NCBI GenBank assembly: GCA_021399445.1
Contig: JAJTUQ010000005.1
Location: 2,542,001 to 2,606,000, forward strand
DNA: 64,000 nucleotides
Reading direction: 5' to 3'
Source: Xylogone sp. PMI_703
Taxonomy: Eukaryota > Ascomycota > Leotiomycetes
The position numbers were made by a program, and so were the translations under genes. How positions within the stretch are numbered: position 1 is the stretch's first letter; each line of letters begins with the position of its first letter. This document shows positions 1 to 12,739 of the stretch, piece after piece. The notes below the pieces were generated by a model. That model searched no databases. It was given only the letters and a program-made list of their open reading frames with translations, and was not told where the DNA came from.

Positions 1-3000
1 CGCTCTCAATCAAACAGCCCGGCTCGTATGTATCACAAAGCGTATTTAGTTTGCAGCTTTCCGTCAACCTTGACCGTTTCAAGAAAGCGTGGAGTCAAAC
101 CGTAAAGAGGAACTCCATTTTACGAACCCGGCTCATTCATACGGGAACACGGTCAGTCCAAGCAGTCACCAATGAGAACCATGTAAGTATATTAGTTTAG
201 TCATGTCTTCAATACTATATTACAGTGGGGCTAATTTGATACAGTGCGATATTAGTTGGCGAACAGGAAATAGTCTAGATGCATATTTGAATCAAGACGC
301 GAATGAGCAAATGGGATATGGTTGCCAGTTAACTCGATACGGGCTGATAGAGCTACCTTCTGGCGATCGTTATTTTGTCTGGACAGCACATCATGCAATT
401 TATGATGGCTGGTCGTTTCGACTAATTATGAAGGAAGTTGAAAGTATTTACAGAACACCCGAGATAGCAGACTCACCACGGTCACCCTCGTATGCTAGAT
501 TCATTGAACATCTGCAGGATATTGATACGCATGCGTCAGAGCAGTTCTGGCTCTCACAGCTTTCATCAAAGCCTCTGTCCACTTTCCCAGAGCCAAGGGA
601 GTCATCGAAATCACTTGTCGAAACATCAATCACGCATAGGGTGCAGATTTCTCGGCCCCGAGGCTCTGATATTACTCTTTCAACCCTCATTCGTACGGCA
701 TGGTCACTAGTTGTCGCAGAGCATGCGGATTCGGTAAGTCTCATTACTTTATAAATTTTTAACATACTAACCAAGTAAAGGACGATATTGTTTTTGGCGC
801 CATTTTGATGGGGAGAAATGGCTCGGTAGAAGCCATCGAGAGGATCACAGGACCCACTATCACTACAGTTCCAATACGAGTATCTATTGATCGTCAGAAA
901 ACAGCAGATGAATTGCTAAAAGCAGTCCAAGACGACGCCACATCCATGATGCCTTTTGAGCATACGGGTCTCCAAAATATTAAGCGCCTGGGACCAGAAG
1001 CAGAGAGAGCTTGTAATTTTCAGAATCTGCTCGTTATTCAGCCAGGAGGGCAATTTGATCTCGAAGGAGAACTCTGGAGATCTGACGATATGTTGGCTAA
1101 GGGTGAAATGGTCTTGCTCACATACGCCTTAATTGTTGAATGCCGCTTAGAGAAGGATGGTATTGAGATCGTAGCTCAATACCGTGATGAAGTTATCCCA
1201 ACATTACAGATGCGCCGCATACTTCACCAATTCGAGCATATTATGCACCAACTGAACACCAAAGGCTCTTCTGTTGTTGATAATATAGAACTGATCAGCC
1301 ATGAGGATAGAGAAGAGCTCTTTATGTGGAATCATAACGGCGTACTACAACAGAGAGTCGATGAATGCGTACATGAAGTAATACAGAGGCAGATGCGTAC
1401 CCAGCCACTGGCGGATGCTGTGTGCTCCTGGGATGATAACTTCACATATCAGGAGCTTGATCAACTTTCATCACGTTTAGCAGGGCATCTCAGGGGCTTA
1501 GGAGTAGGTCCCGAGGTTATTGTACCTTTGTGCTTCGACAAGTCTGCGTGGACTATCGTCGCCATCCTTGGTGTACTAAGAGCAGGTGGAGGATATGTGT
1601 CTTTGGATACTAAACATCCAATGGCTCGTAAAGAACACCTCATCAACCGAGTTGGTGCTACCATCATTCTAACAGGAGAGCCTTACGAGGATGACTTCCT
1701 ACCATTTGGTTACACTGTTGTGCTGGTAAATCGTGTAATGATTGAACATTTACCTGTTCCAGATGAAGAATTAAATATAGCAACTACAGCAGCAAATACG
1801 GCGTTCATTGTCTTTACATCAGGCAGTACAGGAGTTCCAAAAGCCATTCAAATGCCGCACGGCTCTTTCTACTCCGGCTCGAGGGAACATTCGAAGGCAT
1901 TGAACATCAGCCCAACCTCCAGAGTGCTGCAATTTGCCTCCTACGTGTACGACGTCAGCATGGGGGAGATACTCACAACCTTAATGCAAGGTGGTTGTAT
2001 TTGCGTCCCAACCGAACACGAGCGAATGAACAACCTAGCAGGTGTGATAAACTCGATGAAAGTCAATTGGTGCTTCCTTACGCCAACCGTTGCCGGCCTG
2101 CTGAAGCCCAAAGATGTTCCAGGTCTTCAATACCTGGTTCTGGGAGGTGAACATGCAACAACTGACAACTTCCAATCATGGGGAGCTGCGGATCACGTTT
2201 GTTTAATAAATAGCTATGGCCCAGCAGAGTGTGCTATCTGGAGTGCTTGTGCGCCTCATCGTACTCCAGAAGATAACACCTCGAATCTAGGTCGTCCCAT
2301 TGGTTCTCTGCTCTGGGTTACTTCCGCCACAAATCCAAATAAACTTTCCTCTATCGGCTGTGTGGGAGAGTTGCTTATAGAGGGTACAATTCTTGCCCGC
2401 GGATACCTAGGGGATGAAAGAGCAACTTCTGCAGCATTCATCGAAAATCCATCTTGGTCCGTGGATGGATCAGGTCGAACGCGAAGGATGTACAGAACAG
2501 GTGATTTAGTCAGGCAAGAAAGCGATGGAACTTTTAGCTTTGTTGGAAGAAGGGACACGCAAATAAAGCTTCGAGGACAACGGATCGAGCTTGGAGAAAT
2601 TGAGCACGCTCTTGCTCGTGTGGGTCCTAAGGAATGGACCGTGGTAGTTGAAATGGTCCAAGCAGCTTCCCGAGACGGGGACGCCACTTTGGTGGCTTTC
2701 ATTCGCCCTCATGATGAGCAAAGCGAAAACGAAGGGAATGCGGTCATCGATATGACAGATACGATGTATAAGAAACTGGAGACTATTAGGGGCGAGCTTG
2801 AGGATATTCTGCCACCTCACATGGTCCCCGCACATTTTATCCTTACGAGGAGCATTCCACTGACTGCTGGAGGTAAAACAGACAGAGGACAACTTCGAAC
2901 TATATGGCATAGTATGAGTCCGGAACAGCTACTACCGTATAAAGTTGGCGGGGCAGCTGTCCAACCTCCCACGACAGAAACAGAAAGAAAACTTCGTGCC

Positions 3001-4899
3001 CTCTGGGCAAGAGTGCTCGGCATCGATGAGGATTCGATTGGCCTAGACCATAATTTCTCGCGTATTGGAGGGGACTCGATAACAGCAATGCGTCTTGTAA
3101 GTGCTGGTAGAGCAGAGGGTATAAGTTTAACAGTAGCACAAATCTTCCGATATCCAAAGCTTCGGGATATGAGTGGTGTCTGTAAGCTTGTCCCTTTGAA
3201 AGAAGATGTTGTGAAGGTATACGAGTCCTTCTCCACCTTGAACGGGGAGTATTCTGCGAAACATATCAAACACCTGGTTTTACATCAGAATCCTTCGCTG
3301 TCTGGCTTAACCGAAGTCGACATTGAAGATGCTTTTGAAACCACAGATTATCAATCTTGGGTTCTGGCATGTGGCAGTCTCCAGACTCGAGGGTACTACA
3401 ACTACTTCATCCTTCGTCTGAATGGAAATCTTGATGTGGAGCGTCTGAAGAAAGCCTGCCAAATTTTTGTGAACCACCATCCCATTCTTCGAAGTATATT
3501 TGTTAGCAATGGACACCAGCTCCTTCAAGTCATCCTTAAACATGTGGATGTTGAGTTTAAAATCTATTCTTCTGCGGTGGAAGGCATGGATATGTCTATA
3601 ATAGAAAATGACATGGAACGCCCCGCGGAACTAGGGGAACAGATTATAAGATTTATGCTCGTCCAACAAGGCGGCAGTCACCGTTTGATGATGCGTATCT
3701 CTCACGCACAATATGACGGTATATGCTTATCGACTCTCATCCGCGACATCAAGCTTGCCTACGCTGGCTCTAGTCTTTCGAATACCTCACCGCGCCATGA
3801 GTTTTACAATTTGGTCCACTCATGGCAAAGAGCACACGGATCTGACGCAGAAACCTTCTGGCGAAAGACTCTTGTTGGGTCGCATATGACAAATATAATT
3901 TCTCACTCAGCGCCTCCATATCAGAACAAAATTAATCAATCTCTTCAAAAGATCTTGCCAGACGTCGCAAGCAAAATCAAGGGATTTACGTTGGCAACAA
4001 TCATCAAGGCTGCGTGGTCATTGGTCTTGGCACAGTTCTCTCATCAAACAGACATCGTCTTTGGACAGGTAGTAACTGGACGTAATACCCCAATGCCAGG
4101 AATCGAGGACATGGTGGGCCCTTGCATGAATATAATTCCTGTACGTGTGACCTTAGATGAAGACCTGACGTTCTTGAATCTCTTTAGCCATGTTCAGGAT
4201 CATCATCTAGCTTGTTTACAGTTTGAATTGTTTGGTTTCCGACAGATCATCGAGCGCTGTACGACCTGGCCAAGATGGACAAGGTTCAGTTCCATCTTAC
4301 AACACACAAACTTCAATCTTGAACTCGATGAGGTCGGAACGATGGGAGAGGCAACTTGTCAATTTGAAAGTTTCTCGCCGCCACATGACGTTTCGGATAT
4401 GTGGCTATGGTCAGCTCCAAAGGACAATGGAGTCTGGATAGATCTGACGTATTCCGAGGCGATTCCGCAACAGCTAGCAGAAGATATGTTTGATCTGCTT
4501 TGTAGTGTCATCGATAAAATGTCGAATAATTTGGAAATAACTGTCCGTACAGTCGAAGAGCTGCACGCTTCGACGTTCCAAATTCCACTGGAGATCCAGA
4601 AAGAACCATCATCTCAATTTTTGGAACTTGAGACAGATGTATCGCCAGGTGCTAAGCTGATTGTTAAGAATACATGGAAGAGTATCCTTGGCTTTGGTGA
4701 TAGCAGAGCAGGCATAGAGGCCGAAACTCCTTTCTTCGAGCTAAATGGCCAGCCTATCATTGCGGCCCAATTAGCATCGGTTTACCGACGAGAGGGAATT
4801 ACCATTACCGTCGAACAGGTTATTGACCACCCAACCATATCATCACAAATGCATTTGATCACGAAGCTACTGCAGAGTAACGGAGTCACGAATGGTTAA
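1..4899 (+). CDS. Non-ribosomal peptide synthetase, C-terminal part (partial C-A-T-C-T)
   Basis: The 5' end lies outside the window. Visible exons are 1-182 (codons start at base 3), 245-733 and 781-4899; the introns at 183-244 and 734-780 keep phase, and the second has a TACTAAC branch site. About 1595 residues are seen. A condensation domain that starts at the edge carries HHAIYDG. An adenylation domain follows at about 1330-2930 (FTSGSTGVPK, SYGPAE, YRTGD, late GGKTDRG lysine), then a carrier domain with an intact GGDSI near 3070. A second condensation domain (about 3300-4560) has SHAQYDG, which keeps the second, catalytic His. The last carrier-like domain (about 4620-4880) reads FFELNGQPI, so the Ser that should bear phosphopantetheine is Pro. 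There is no thioesterase or reductase domain. By alignment with GrsA the adenylation pocket reads roughly D-V-G-F-V-G-S-I-W-K; I do not assign a substrate. NRPS identity is secure, the product unknown. Confidence 0.95.
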
Positions 4900-5227
4900 T
4901 TTTGTATTTAACTAGCAATGAATCTCATGTAATAGTCAATTATTTTAGTGTATCTCTATTTTGCTTTAATTACAGATTTCTTTCGTCTACTAAGCATGCT
5001 TGGTCCATGTATTTTTGACGTTGTGATGCAAGTAACTTGATTGGCCAATGATCAATCCAATCTCCGTGGAAAGCCCTATTAGATGGAAGCTATATTTCGG
5101 AATGAACCAATTGAGAGATCATAGCCATAGATTATAAAATGACACGTAAATTGACGGTCACGAAAGCCATATTGTTACATTTCCAAGTCTATATCTACTA
5201 CAAAGACACCTCTCTACAATAAACTAT
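4900..5227. other. Intergenic, convergent 3' ends
   Basis: This 328 bp stretch is AT-rich and lies between the NRPS stop and the stop of the minus-strand surface protein gene. I see no gene in it, only presumed 3' untranslated sequence. Confidence 0.5.
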
Positions 5228-5950
5228 CTACAACACTAAGGGGGGGAAAACAAGCGCCTGCAGTACAAACGTCACGGCGATGATAGTTGATAGATTCATG
5301 TGCTTGATCTGCTGGGCTCCGGACTTTGTTGAGCTCAGCGATGGCGGCCCAGTTGCGTTGGAACTAGCAGTTGTGGTAGTAGCAGGTGTAGTAGTAGCAG
5401 GTGCACTTGTAATTCGCAGTACCGTCCCGCTCGTCGTTCCACTGGGAGTCGGCGTCGCCAAAACAGCACCAGAGACATACGTGCTCCCATCCCAGGTGGA
5501 GTGCGTTAAGCCATCAGTGCACCCAACAGACTGAGAGAATGGGATACACTCATTCGGCGCATATCCATCCACCTCCGTGCACACAACATTGTGGAAGGCA
5601 TTCTCGTCCGTCAAGCAGTCGATGAATTTGTCGTGAGCTTCATTGTCCGTGACACCATCGTACTTGGGGTGAAGCATGATCGGACAGTATGCCATGCAGG
5701 TGACAGGCCATGAGTCGCTCAAGGGCCCAGACGTAGGCGCCGGTGAGGTGATGTTGGTGATAGGGCCTTGGCAGCATTTCTCCAGCGCGGCGCGGCTCGT
5801 AAACGGATTCACACCGCAGATGTAGGTGCCATTGATGCGGTAAGGCAGTTCGCCTCCGACTTCGAACGAAGAGTTGCAGGTCGTCTGGCTAGATGACTGG
5901 AGCCCGAAACCAGATGCGGACATGGATGCGTGAGCGAAGCTCATAGTCAT
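5228..5950 (-). CDS. Cysteine-rich, probably GPI-anchored surface protein
   Basis: About 240 residues in one exon. I chose the ATG at 5950 because the open frame upstream has no ATG. The N-terminal two thirds contain about a dozen cysteines (e.g. CNSSF, YICG, EKCCQG, CMAYC, GCTDG) and several N-x-S/T sites. A Thr/Ser/Pro/Ala-rich linker follows (APATTTPATTTTASS), and the chain ends in a hydrophobic tail (ALVFPPLVL) of the kind cleaved on GPI attachment. That architecture suggests a wall or plasma-membrane surface protein. No clear signal peptide is seen from this start, so a short upstream exon or a different start is possible. I do not recognise a named domain. It is convergent with the NRPS gene; nothing ties it functionally to that enzyme. 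Confidence 0.6.
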   Translation of the reverse strand: MTMSFAHASMSASGFGLQSSSQTTCNSSFEVGGELPYRINGTYICGVNPFTSRAALEKCCQGPITNITSPAPTSGPLSDSWPVTCMAYCPIMLHPKYDGVTDNEAHDKFIDCLTDENAFHNVVCTEVDGYAPNECIPFSQSVGCTDGLTHSTWDGSTYVSGAVLATPTPSGTTSGTVLRITSAPATTTPATTTTASSNATGPPSLSSTKSGAQQIKHMNLSTIIAVTFVLQALVFPPLVL

Positions 5951-6588
5951 TGTGCTGTAGCGACAGAAAAACACCAAATGATGCAGTAACGATGAACGAG
6001 TGGATATGGTCAGTAAGGACGAGGAGCGAAGGATTAAGAGATTGCAAGCTCTGGAGAAGGAGTTCACGGTGAAAACGTCGTGATAAGGGGCAGAAGCGTG
6101 TCAGTGGGATGGAGATTTTTCGCACTAGGCCTAAAAACTAGCCGTGCTTATGATAGCAGATGGACTGTAAGTTACCATAAGGAAAATAATGTTACTCTCA
6201 ATAAAACATAAACACACCGTAATTACAGCGAACATACTCTCAGACTCAGAGTATACTTGCAAAGCATTCGATACCAATTACTATGGTAGGGACAGCCAGC
6301 TCCTGCCATGTAGGTGGCCATCCGCTAAGGGCCTAGCCGCATCGTACGCATAAGCTTAAAAGCCTACAAGCAACAGCCTGAGAGCCTGGGAAGAATAAGC
6401 TCAGAGGCACAGAAGGCGCAGCCCCGTAGCCTGTACCTGCAGGTGACCGCCTCCAAAGCTTGTGAATTGATAACACAATTCGCGTTGTTGTTGATAGATG
6501 AACACAAGGCTATAGATTGAATATAAAGTTTCCAAACAATCCTTTTAAACGAGTTCTTCTATAAACTAGTATATTGCTAATTAATTGT
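5951..6588. other. Intergenic between two minus-strand genes
   Basis: The stretch holds the 3' flank of the FSH1-like gene and the promoter of the surface protein gene. A 7-bp inverted repeat (ATACTCT at 6234-6240, AGAGTAT at 6248-6254, 7 bp loop) is visible. No gene is seen. Confidence 0.45.
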
Positions 6589-7362
6589 CTATGACGCCAG
6601 CTGAACACCCGCTGCCTTTGCAAGCTCCAGTATCTCAGTTGCCAGCTTCTCTACATCTACCATCTTGATAGGCAATCTGTGACCCCCATCCCACTCCAGC
6701 AGTCTCGCTATGCCTGGCGCACAGTAAAGATCCCTCAGCGGCCTGTAATACTTCAATCCAGGGTCCTGCAATCCGTGCACATGCAGCGTCGGCATGTTCA
6801 GGCTGTGGTCGCCCTCATTACTCTCTGGCCAGTCCTCGAAGATCGCGTCGCTGGCTTCTCCAATATGTCGCCCAGCAGGTACGCGCATGTCCAGCCTCAC
6901 AATGGGCGCTGGGCCGGCTATCATGACGCCAAACTTGAAGGAGCTTGCTAAGGGCAATTCACAGCCCGGCAGCGCAGCAACCTTTTGCTGTGCCCACAGT
7001 ATACTGGCAGAGACTTGCGCGCCCTGGGAGAAGCCCATGATGCCAACCCATTCCCCGCCACCTACGTCCTCCTCCATCGCATTCCGGCACGCGGCCATGA
7101 TCTCCTCAGCCGCCGCTTCAGCCCGGATCGACGGCTGATCCTCCAGCCACCGCAGCCAGCGCCGATAGGGATGGAGATCGCCAAAGAGCTCTTCGATGCC
7201 CGGATAAGGCGCGCAGAAGTATGGCGCGTTGACGAAGACGAGGCGGAAAGTATTTGCGAGCTCCAAAGAGATGCCACGGCACTGGACCCGGAAGATCTCG
7301 GCATTGATGCCTCCGCCGTGGAGACAGAGAATCCGGGGGAGGTTAACGTCCTTTGGCTTCAT
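6589..7362 (-). CDS. FSH1-family serine hydrolase
   Basis: A single exon of 257 residues, the usual length for the FSH1 family (alpha/beta hydrolase fold). The start of the fold is ILCLHGGG (residues 11-18). The nucleophile elbow is GFSQGA with Ser112, the acid is Asp200 in HGLQDPG, and the base is His228 in GGHRLP, so the triad is complete. There is no signal peptide, so it is probably cytosolic. Fungal members include esterases and the LovG-type thioesterases that release polyketides from their synthases, and such genes often sit beside megasynthases. Here it lies about 1.7 kb from an NRPS gene that shows no release domain, which makes a trans-acting release or editing role possible but unproven. 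A housekeeping esterase is the alternative. Confidence 0.9.
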   Translation of the reverse strand: MKPKDVNLPRILCLHGGGINAEIFRVQCRGISLELANTFRLVFVNAPYFCAPYPGIEELFGDLHPYRRWLRWLEDQPSIRAEAAAEEIMAACRNAMEEDVGGGEWVGIMGFSQGAQVSASILWAQQKVAALPGCELPLASSFKFGVMIAGPAPIVRLDMRVPAGRHIGEASDAIFEDWPESNEGDHSLNMPTLHVHGLQDPGLKYYRPLRDLYCAPGIARLLEWDGGHRLPIKMVDVEKLATEILELAKAAGVQLAS

Positions 7363-8131
7363 TGCAGAGGCATCTATCTATCGCTCGCGAGCGTAATGAA
7401 CAAGAGCTTACACGAGTAGTAAAATGGACTTTTGCGCGGAAAGAGACAAGCGACGGCTCTCATGTCATCCCGAGGCTGAAAGCAACACTAGTACTCTTTA
7501 TAAAAGAATTGAGTGATTAACTAATAGAGTAGTAAGACTTCCCTTGGCGTAATACCCTACAATCTAGCATACAATGCTTATTATTAGTCCATCTTGCACT
7601 GCTATTTCTCTCTCTCAATGACAATAACAAACAAAAAGAATGCTCATAATCGAAGATGTGTGAGAAATCTTATAGAGCGACAAATTACGCTTCAAAAGGT
7701 CTTCTCAGAATTGAAAGCTCGACAATTACGCTAACCACGGAGTCAATACTTTGATAAAACTCGTTGATCAAAATCTCTACCCCGAGGCAGACCATCCTTA
7801 TGGGAAATGGAGCTATCAAATCTTTTACAGTCCTAAAATATGAAAAGTTTATAATTAATATTTACATCTATCTTAGTCTATGAGTATTACTTGTTGACCT
7901 ACTAATACTTCGTTTTGACTCGCTAATTAATGCCAAAGCCTCAGACCAGTCTTCGGCTTCACTTTCCGCATCTTGACTTCTTGGAGAACCAAGCAGGTCT
8001 TCTCCAAGAGTCTCAAAAGGCCCAAGACATTCACACAATTTCAATACTGTACTTCACTTATAGCCCTCATAATTACGTATCTGTAATTATATCGCATTAA
8101 TGTTGACTCGCTTACTCAACCCTTCCAAAAG
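7363..8131. other. Divergent promoter region
   Basis: 769 bp between the FSH1-like start and the start of the Zn2Cys6 regulator. It is AT-rich and I see no coding potential or clear repeats. Confidence 0.4.
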
Positions 8132-10625
8132 ATGGAACAAACAACGATGCCTCCACCTCCAAAGGGTCGAGGGGTGAAAGCATCTGCATTCGCATGTACC
8201 AATTGCAGCAGAAGAAAGGTAGCTTCCACCCTAGCCTATCATTCTCTTCACTTGACGGTGTTCCAAGCCGAGGCCAGACGCTTCGAAGCTGATGAGTTGG
8301 ATTGTAGCGAAAATGTGATGCTCGCCGACCGCTGTGTACACCATGTCGGCGACGCGATGCGGAATGCGTCTACCCCATAAAACGAGGGTTGGGGGCGATT
8401 GAGGATAGGTTAAATAGAATGGAAGAATCAATCGCACGTTTAGAGCAAGGGCAAGACGATCTAAGACATGGTCGTCGAGGAAAGGATGGTTCAGAGATAT
8501 CGGAAGACCACTCATCACCATCAAATGAGGGGCAACCGTATGAGAGAGATCGCGATAGCCAACGGGAGGGTCTGGTGCGTACGCAAGGGGGAGGAAAGAC
8601 TGCAAATCGCCCGCATGAGTGCATTATCAGCATTGAGAGAGGGAGCAAAGATGGCTCTCAGACACTGTCATCCATCCAAAGTCCTCCCCTGGGGCAATTA
8701 CGACCAGGAGCGGGGGTTGACCAGTGGACTCGCCCAGCCCAGAAGTCCCCAACGAGCTCAGTCTCATTGCATGGAATTGAAAATACCTCTACGAATTTGC
8801 AATCCAATCCATACCAGGGTTCAAGCTCTATTCGGGGTCAGAATAGATCTGGTTCCGAGACCGATGACATGAGAGATCGCCTGGCTGCCAATGCTAACAC
8901 GCAAAAGGACCTGGAACCGGTTGTGCTACTCACGTATACCGTCGGACTCCCGGATGCTCCTCATGTGAGTGCAAGCTAGTCTGCCCTATTTTATCTACAA
9001 TTACTATTGTTGAAAACCTTGCTGCTCTACAGAGCGTATATTGACTCTGCGATAGGAATTATACCGGTATCTCCTGGATAGCTACTGGACATGGATTCAA
9101 CCCATTTGGTCATTCGTATACTTCCCAGCTTTCATCCGCGGCATGTCTGAGCAGGCTAGCCCATATTTCTCCTCTTTTCTATTCCATGCTATTCTTGCCC
9201 ACTCAACTCGATTCTGCTGCAGTCAGCCTGCGATGAAGGGGTACGAAACTTATGTGGACTACTTCTGGATTAAAGCAAGATCAATGGTGCTCGGTGAAAT
9301 AGAGAAATCAAGTAGTGTAGCTACTGTTCAGGGCCTATTACTACTAAGCGCAATTGAAAATTCAAGAGGGAGAGTGTCTCAAAGCTGGACTTTCAGTGGA
9401 ATGGTAAACTTGTTGGCGTGCAGCTCTGCCAGCCGTCGTACTAATGAACTCGTAGGCGTTTAGGATGCTGCAAGACTTAAACATACATCTAGACGGCACC
9501 AATCCCGAAATCGAGAAGTTCACGGAGATAGATCTCGAAGTACGGAGGAGATTGTGGTGGAGTTCATATCTATGGGACAAGTAATCCAACCCTGTAACCT
9601 TTACTAGATTAAAAGGCATTGACTCTCTTCTTAGGATGATAAGTGTCTATTTCGGTCGTGCGCCTGTTCTGCAACAAACACCTTCTGCGCCCCCTCGTCT
9701 GATTGTCGATGACTCCACGGAGTTCGATCCCTGGATACCGCTTGGAGTTTCTGGTTCTTCCTTCGTCCCCCGACCAGGATATGGAGTATCCAACTTCATA
9801 GCGGCGTGTCGTGCAGCAGAAGTGCTCGATCGAGTATTAGCACGGGTTCATAATCATCCAAATTCTCGTCCAGTTCCGCACACAGTCAATCTCGAAGATC
9901 AAGCTCTGATGAGAGACGCGGTGCGCTTAATTGAGGATCTGCCGGAGACTCTACGCGTGGGTGCCGACGAGCAAGCACCAATCCATCACATAGCCTGCCT
10001 GAAGTAGTCTTCCACTCTTCACGATATGGGAAAATGCTGACTTCTTTTCCGTAGCTGTTTCATCCACGCTGTTGTTATTCTCGCCCATAGACCCCACTGT
10101 ACACCATACTTTTTCCGAGTTCCTTCGATAGCCTCGACCTGTCTCACTTCAGCCAAAACCATCATTCGAATAGTCCAGGCCTTGTTTGTCGCATATGGTG
10201 ACTGTAAATTCAATATTATTGCTTATGCAGTTTGGACAGCAGCGTCCATATTTGTCCTCCAGCTTCAAACATTTGCAGGAGTGCAAAGCCAATACGAGAT
10301 TCCTACGTTACTACAAGGCCGAGACGATGCAGTTAAACTTGCAATTACAGCCAAGGGGATGTTGGATAACATCTGCCAGTATTGTACCGGCATCAAACAT
10401 ATCACTTCAATACTAGGTGAACAACTTGCCAAACTTGGCGTTGATACTCAGGCTCTACCCCAATACAATACACATACGCCACTCTCACTACTGCAGGCTA
10501 TGACTGGAGTAAACGAAGTGAGTTTAGGTAATATGGAGAATGCAGATCTCCCAGTGGACTTCGAGTTGACTTATGATGGGAGAGACGAGTTTATGGAGTC
10601 GCTCATGAACAGTTTCTTGAATTAG
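8132..10625 (+). CDS. Zn2Cys6 fungal transcription factor
   Basis: Six exons: 8132-8218, 8308-8964, 9056-9403, 9456-9580, 9635-10003 and 10055-10625, about 718 residues. The binuclear zinc cluster is rebuilt across the first intron: CTNCSRRK joins RKCDARRPLCTPC and RRRDAEC, giving the six cysteines with C-x2-C-x6-C spacing. It is followed by a short coiled coil (AIEDRLNRMEESIARLEQG), the usual dimerisation element. The middle region has the fungal-specific regulator fold (HELYRYLLDSYWTWIQPIW, and a SGMAFRMLQDL stretch in which intron 3 falls after the Met). It should bind CGG-type triplets in the nucleus. Its stop is 172 bp from the stop of the convergent PcaB-like lyase gene, so that gene and its divergent permease are candidate targets. 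The ligand and targets are not readable from sequence. Confidence 0.93.
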
Positions 10626-10797
10626 CTTATCGGGGATAGTTACGACGAGACCGATTTACTCGGCTCATTGATACAAACCTTCAAGACAGAGATTTGATAT
10701 ACAGATATAACTCAATGTACTTAATCTCTCTAACGTTCCATCTATAATTAAAACAATCCAGAAGGTAGTCATACGCGCTACACTATTTACTTCACGA

Positions 10798-12530
10798 TCA
10801 TCGGCCCTTGAGCACCCTGTCTACCCATGCAAGACAAGATCCCAGATAGTTCTTAGGCTCCATACGCCATGCGATGTCTTCAGCGGTAAGATACTTAGTG
10901 ACCTCCTTGTTGGCTTTGAGAAGTTCAGCCAAAGGCTCCCCGGTTTCGATACATCGCTTGCACTCTTCATAAATCAGATCGTGGGCTTGGACACGACCAA
11001 CCTTTTCCGCGAGACCCACCATAACATGTTCCGCCATATTGAGGCCTTGGGTGATTTGCACTGTTCAATATTAGCGACAATTATGGAGCCATCATCCGGA
11101 AACAGATGATGATACTCACGATTCTGGGTCATTCTCTTCGTATCTACTTTCATATTTGACAGCATAAAGTTCGTCTGGACTAGAGAGTTACAAGTGTAGG
11201 TAAAGGTCTCTGGGATAGTCACAAATTCTAAGTGCCATGGTCCAGTGGCTCTCTCAAAGTCTGCCACCAATGTATCCAGAGTTGTACTGGCGTGCGATCG
11301 GGTTATCCTAGCAATAGCCATGATGATCTCAGAACTGATTGGATTACGTTTGTGAGGCATGGTAGAACTGGCACCTCGATGAGGAATGAACGGTTCTTTG
11401 ACTTCTGAAATCTCTTGAGTCGACATGAGCATTACGTCGTAAGCTATCTTAGCTAGGGACCCTGCTACCATAGCCAAGAAGTTTATAAGCTCAACGATAT
11501 GATCGCGAGTGACGTGGATGCAGATATCTGGATCTGTAAATCCCAGGTACTGGGAGATGGCTGTAATTGTTCGGATTCCATCGGGAAGAGTTGTTTCCGT
11601 GCCCATACCCATCGAACCAAGAGATCCGGATGCTCCACCAATCGAGGCTAGCAGAGCACGGGGGCGAAGCTGCTGAAGACGTTCGGCGTGACGGTCGAGT
11701 GAGGCGAGATAGACGGCGCATTTGTATCCGAATGTCACTGGTAAGGCGTGTTGGAGATGAGTACCTAGGATACCATTAGACGTCGTCTATTTGAAACTGC
11801 TACCGATGTATGCCGTGAAGGATGGATTGAGGCTTACGGCCCATCATCACGGAGAACTTGTGCTCCTTGCATAATTCTACCAATGTATCCCTTGTTGCAT
11901 TCAGTTCCTTCTCGATGAGATCTAGGCCGGCCTTGATCTGCAGGCTGACCGCGAGGTCGTGGATGTCTTGCGTGTTGAAACCGACATGAATGTACTTGCC
12001 CGAGGCGCCGCACATTTCAACCAGCTGGCGAATGACTGGTAGAATGGAGTAGCCAACGATATCAGTCTGAGAAAATCAGCCACGGTCGTGCCTTGTGTGT
12101 TTACACTCTTTGCAACACCGAAGTTGAAGGGAAGGAAAGCAATTGAGTCTGAAACCTCTTTCATGAGATGACTTACCTCATGCCGAAGCCTCTCGAGGTT
12201 GATCTTGGATGCATCCGCGTACTTGCCAATGGCCAGGGCAGCTTCTTGAGGAATGATGCCCAGGTCTCCCTCAACCTTGGCCAGAGCAACTTCAACCTCT
12301 ACCAGCCTCTCAACGTAAGCTCGGTCACTCATGATGGCTCTCATCTTGTCGCTTCCGAACATGGTCCTGAATACACTAGAATCTAGCATCGAAACATTGC
12401 CTGGCAGAGAATGGACAGGTGAGGGCAGCTCGAAACCAAAAGTCGAGCCATCCCACCCAGCGCCGACCTTTCCAGGGCCAGTATCAGTGAACGTGGACGA
12501 AACATGGCCATTAACTGTGGTAGAGCTCAT
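10798..12530 (-). CDS. Fumarase/aspartase-superfamily lyase, PcaB-like (3-carboxy-cis,cis-muconate cycloisomerase type)
   Basis: Exons on the minus strand are 12177-12530, 11838-12066, 11120-11764 and 10798-11060, about 496 residues. The superfamily signature loop is GASSTMPHKRNP. The GRTHLQHALPVTFG segment, split by intron 2, and GPWHLEF are closer to bacterial PcaB-type cycloisomerases than to classical adenylosuccinate lyases. An early MFGSDKMRAIMSD segment and GFNTQDIHD fit the same fold. Enzymes of this group form or break C-N or C-O bonds with release or internal addition of a carboxylate; the exact substrate cannot be fixed. Fungi normally use an unrelated beta-propeller muconate cycloisomerase, so this may act on another substrate. 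It shares a 748 bp promoter with the permease gene at 13279 and converges on the regulator gene at 8132. Adenylosuccinate lyase family is the cautious name. Confidence 0.85.
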
Positions 12531-12739
12531 GACGATGCGGTTTGGAGGAAGCTATTCATAGATATGCAACAAGCCTTTTCAAAAGACCGGGCAGTAAGAG
12601 AGTTTACTCCCCAGCATATTATATGTACAGCAGCCACGCCTCTCAAGTTATCAGGCACGCGATAGATAATAACTCGTGTGAGCGGGCTTGTCTCCATCAT
12701 CGTGATGCTGGCAGGGGGCCTGGACAGATCCGCATATGA

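Noticed and set aside
5951..6067. Longer N-terminus of the surface protein
   Set aside because: The open frame has no ATG before 5950; it would need a GTG start, which is unlikely in a fungal nuclear gene.
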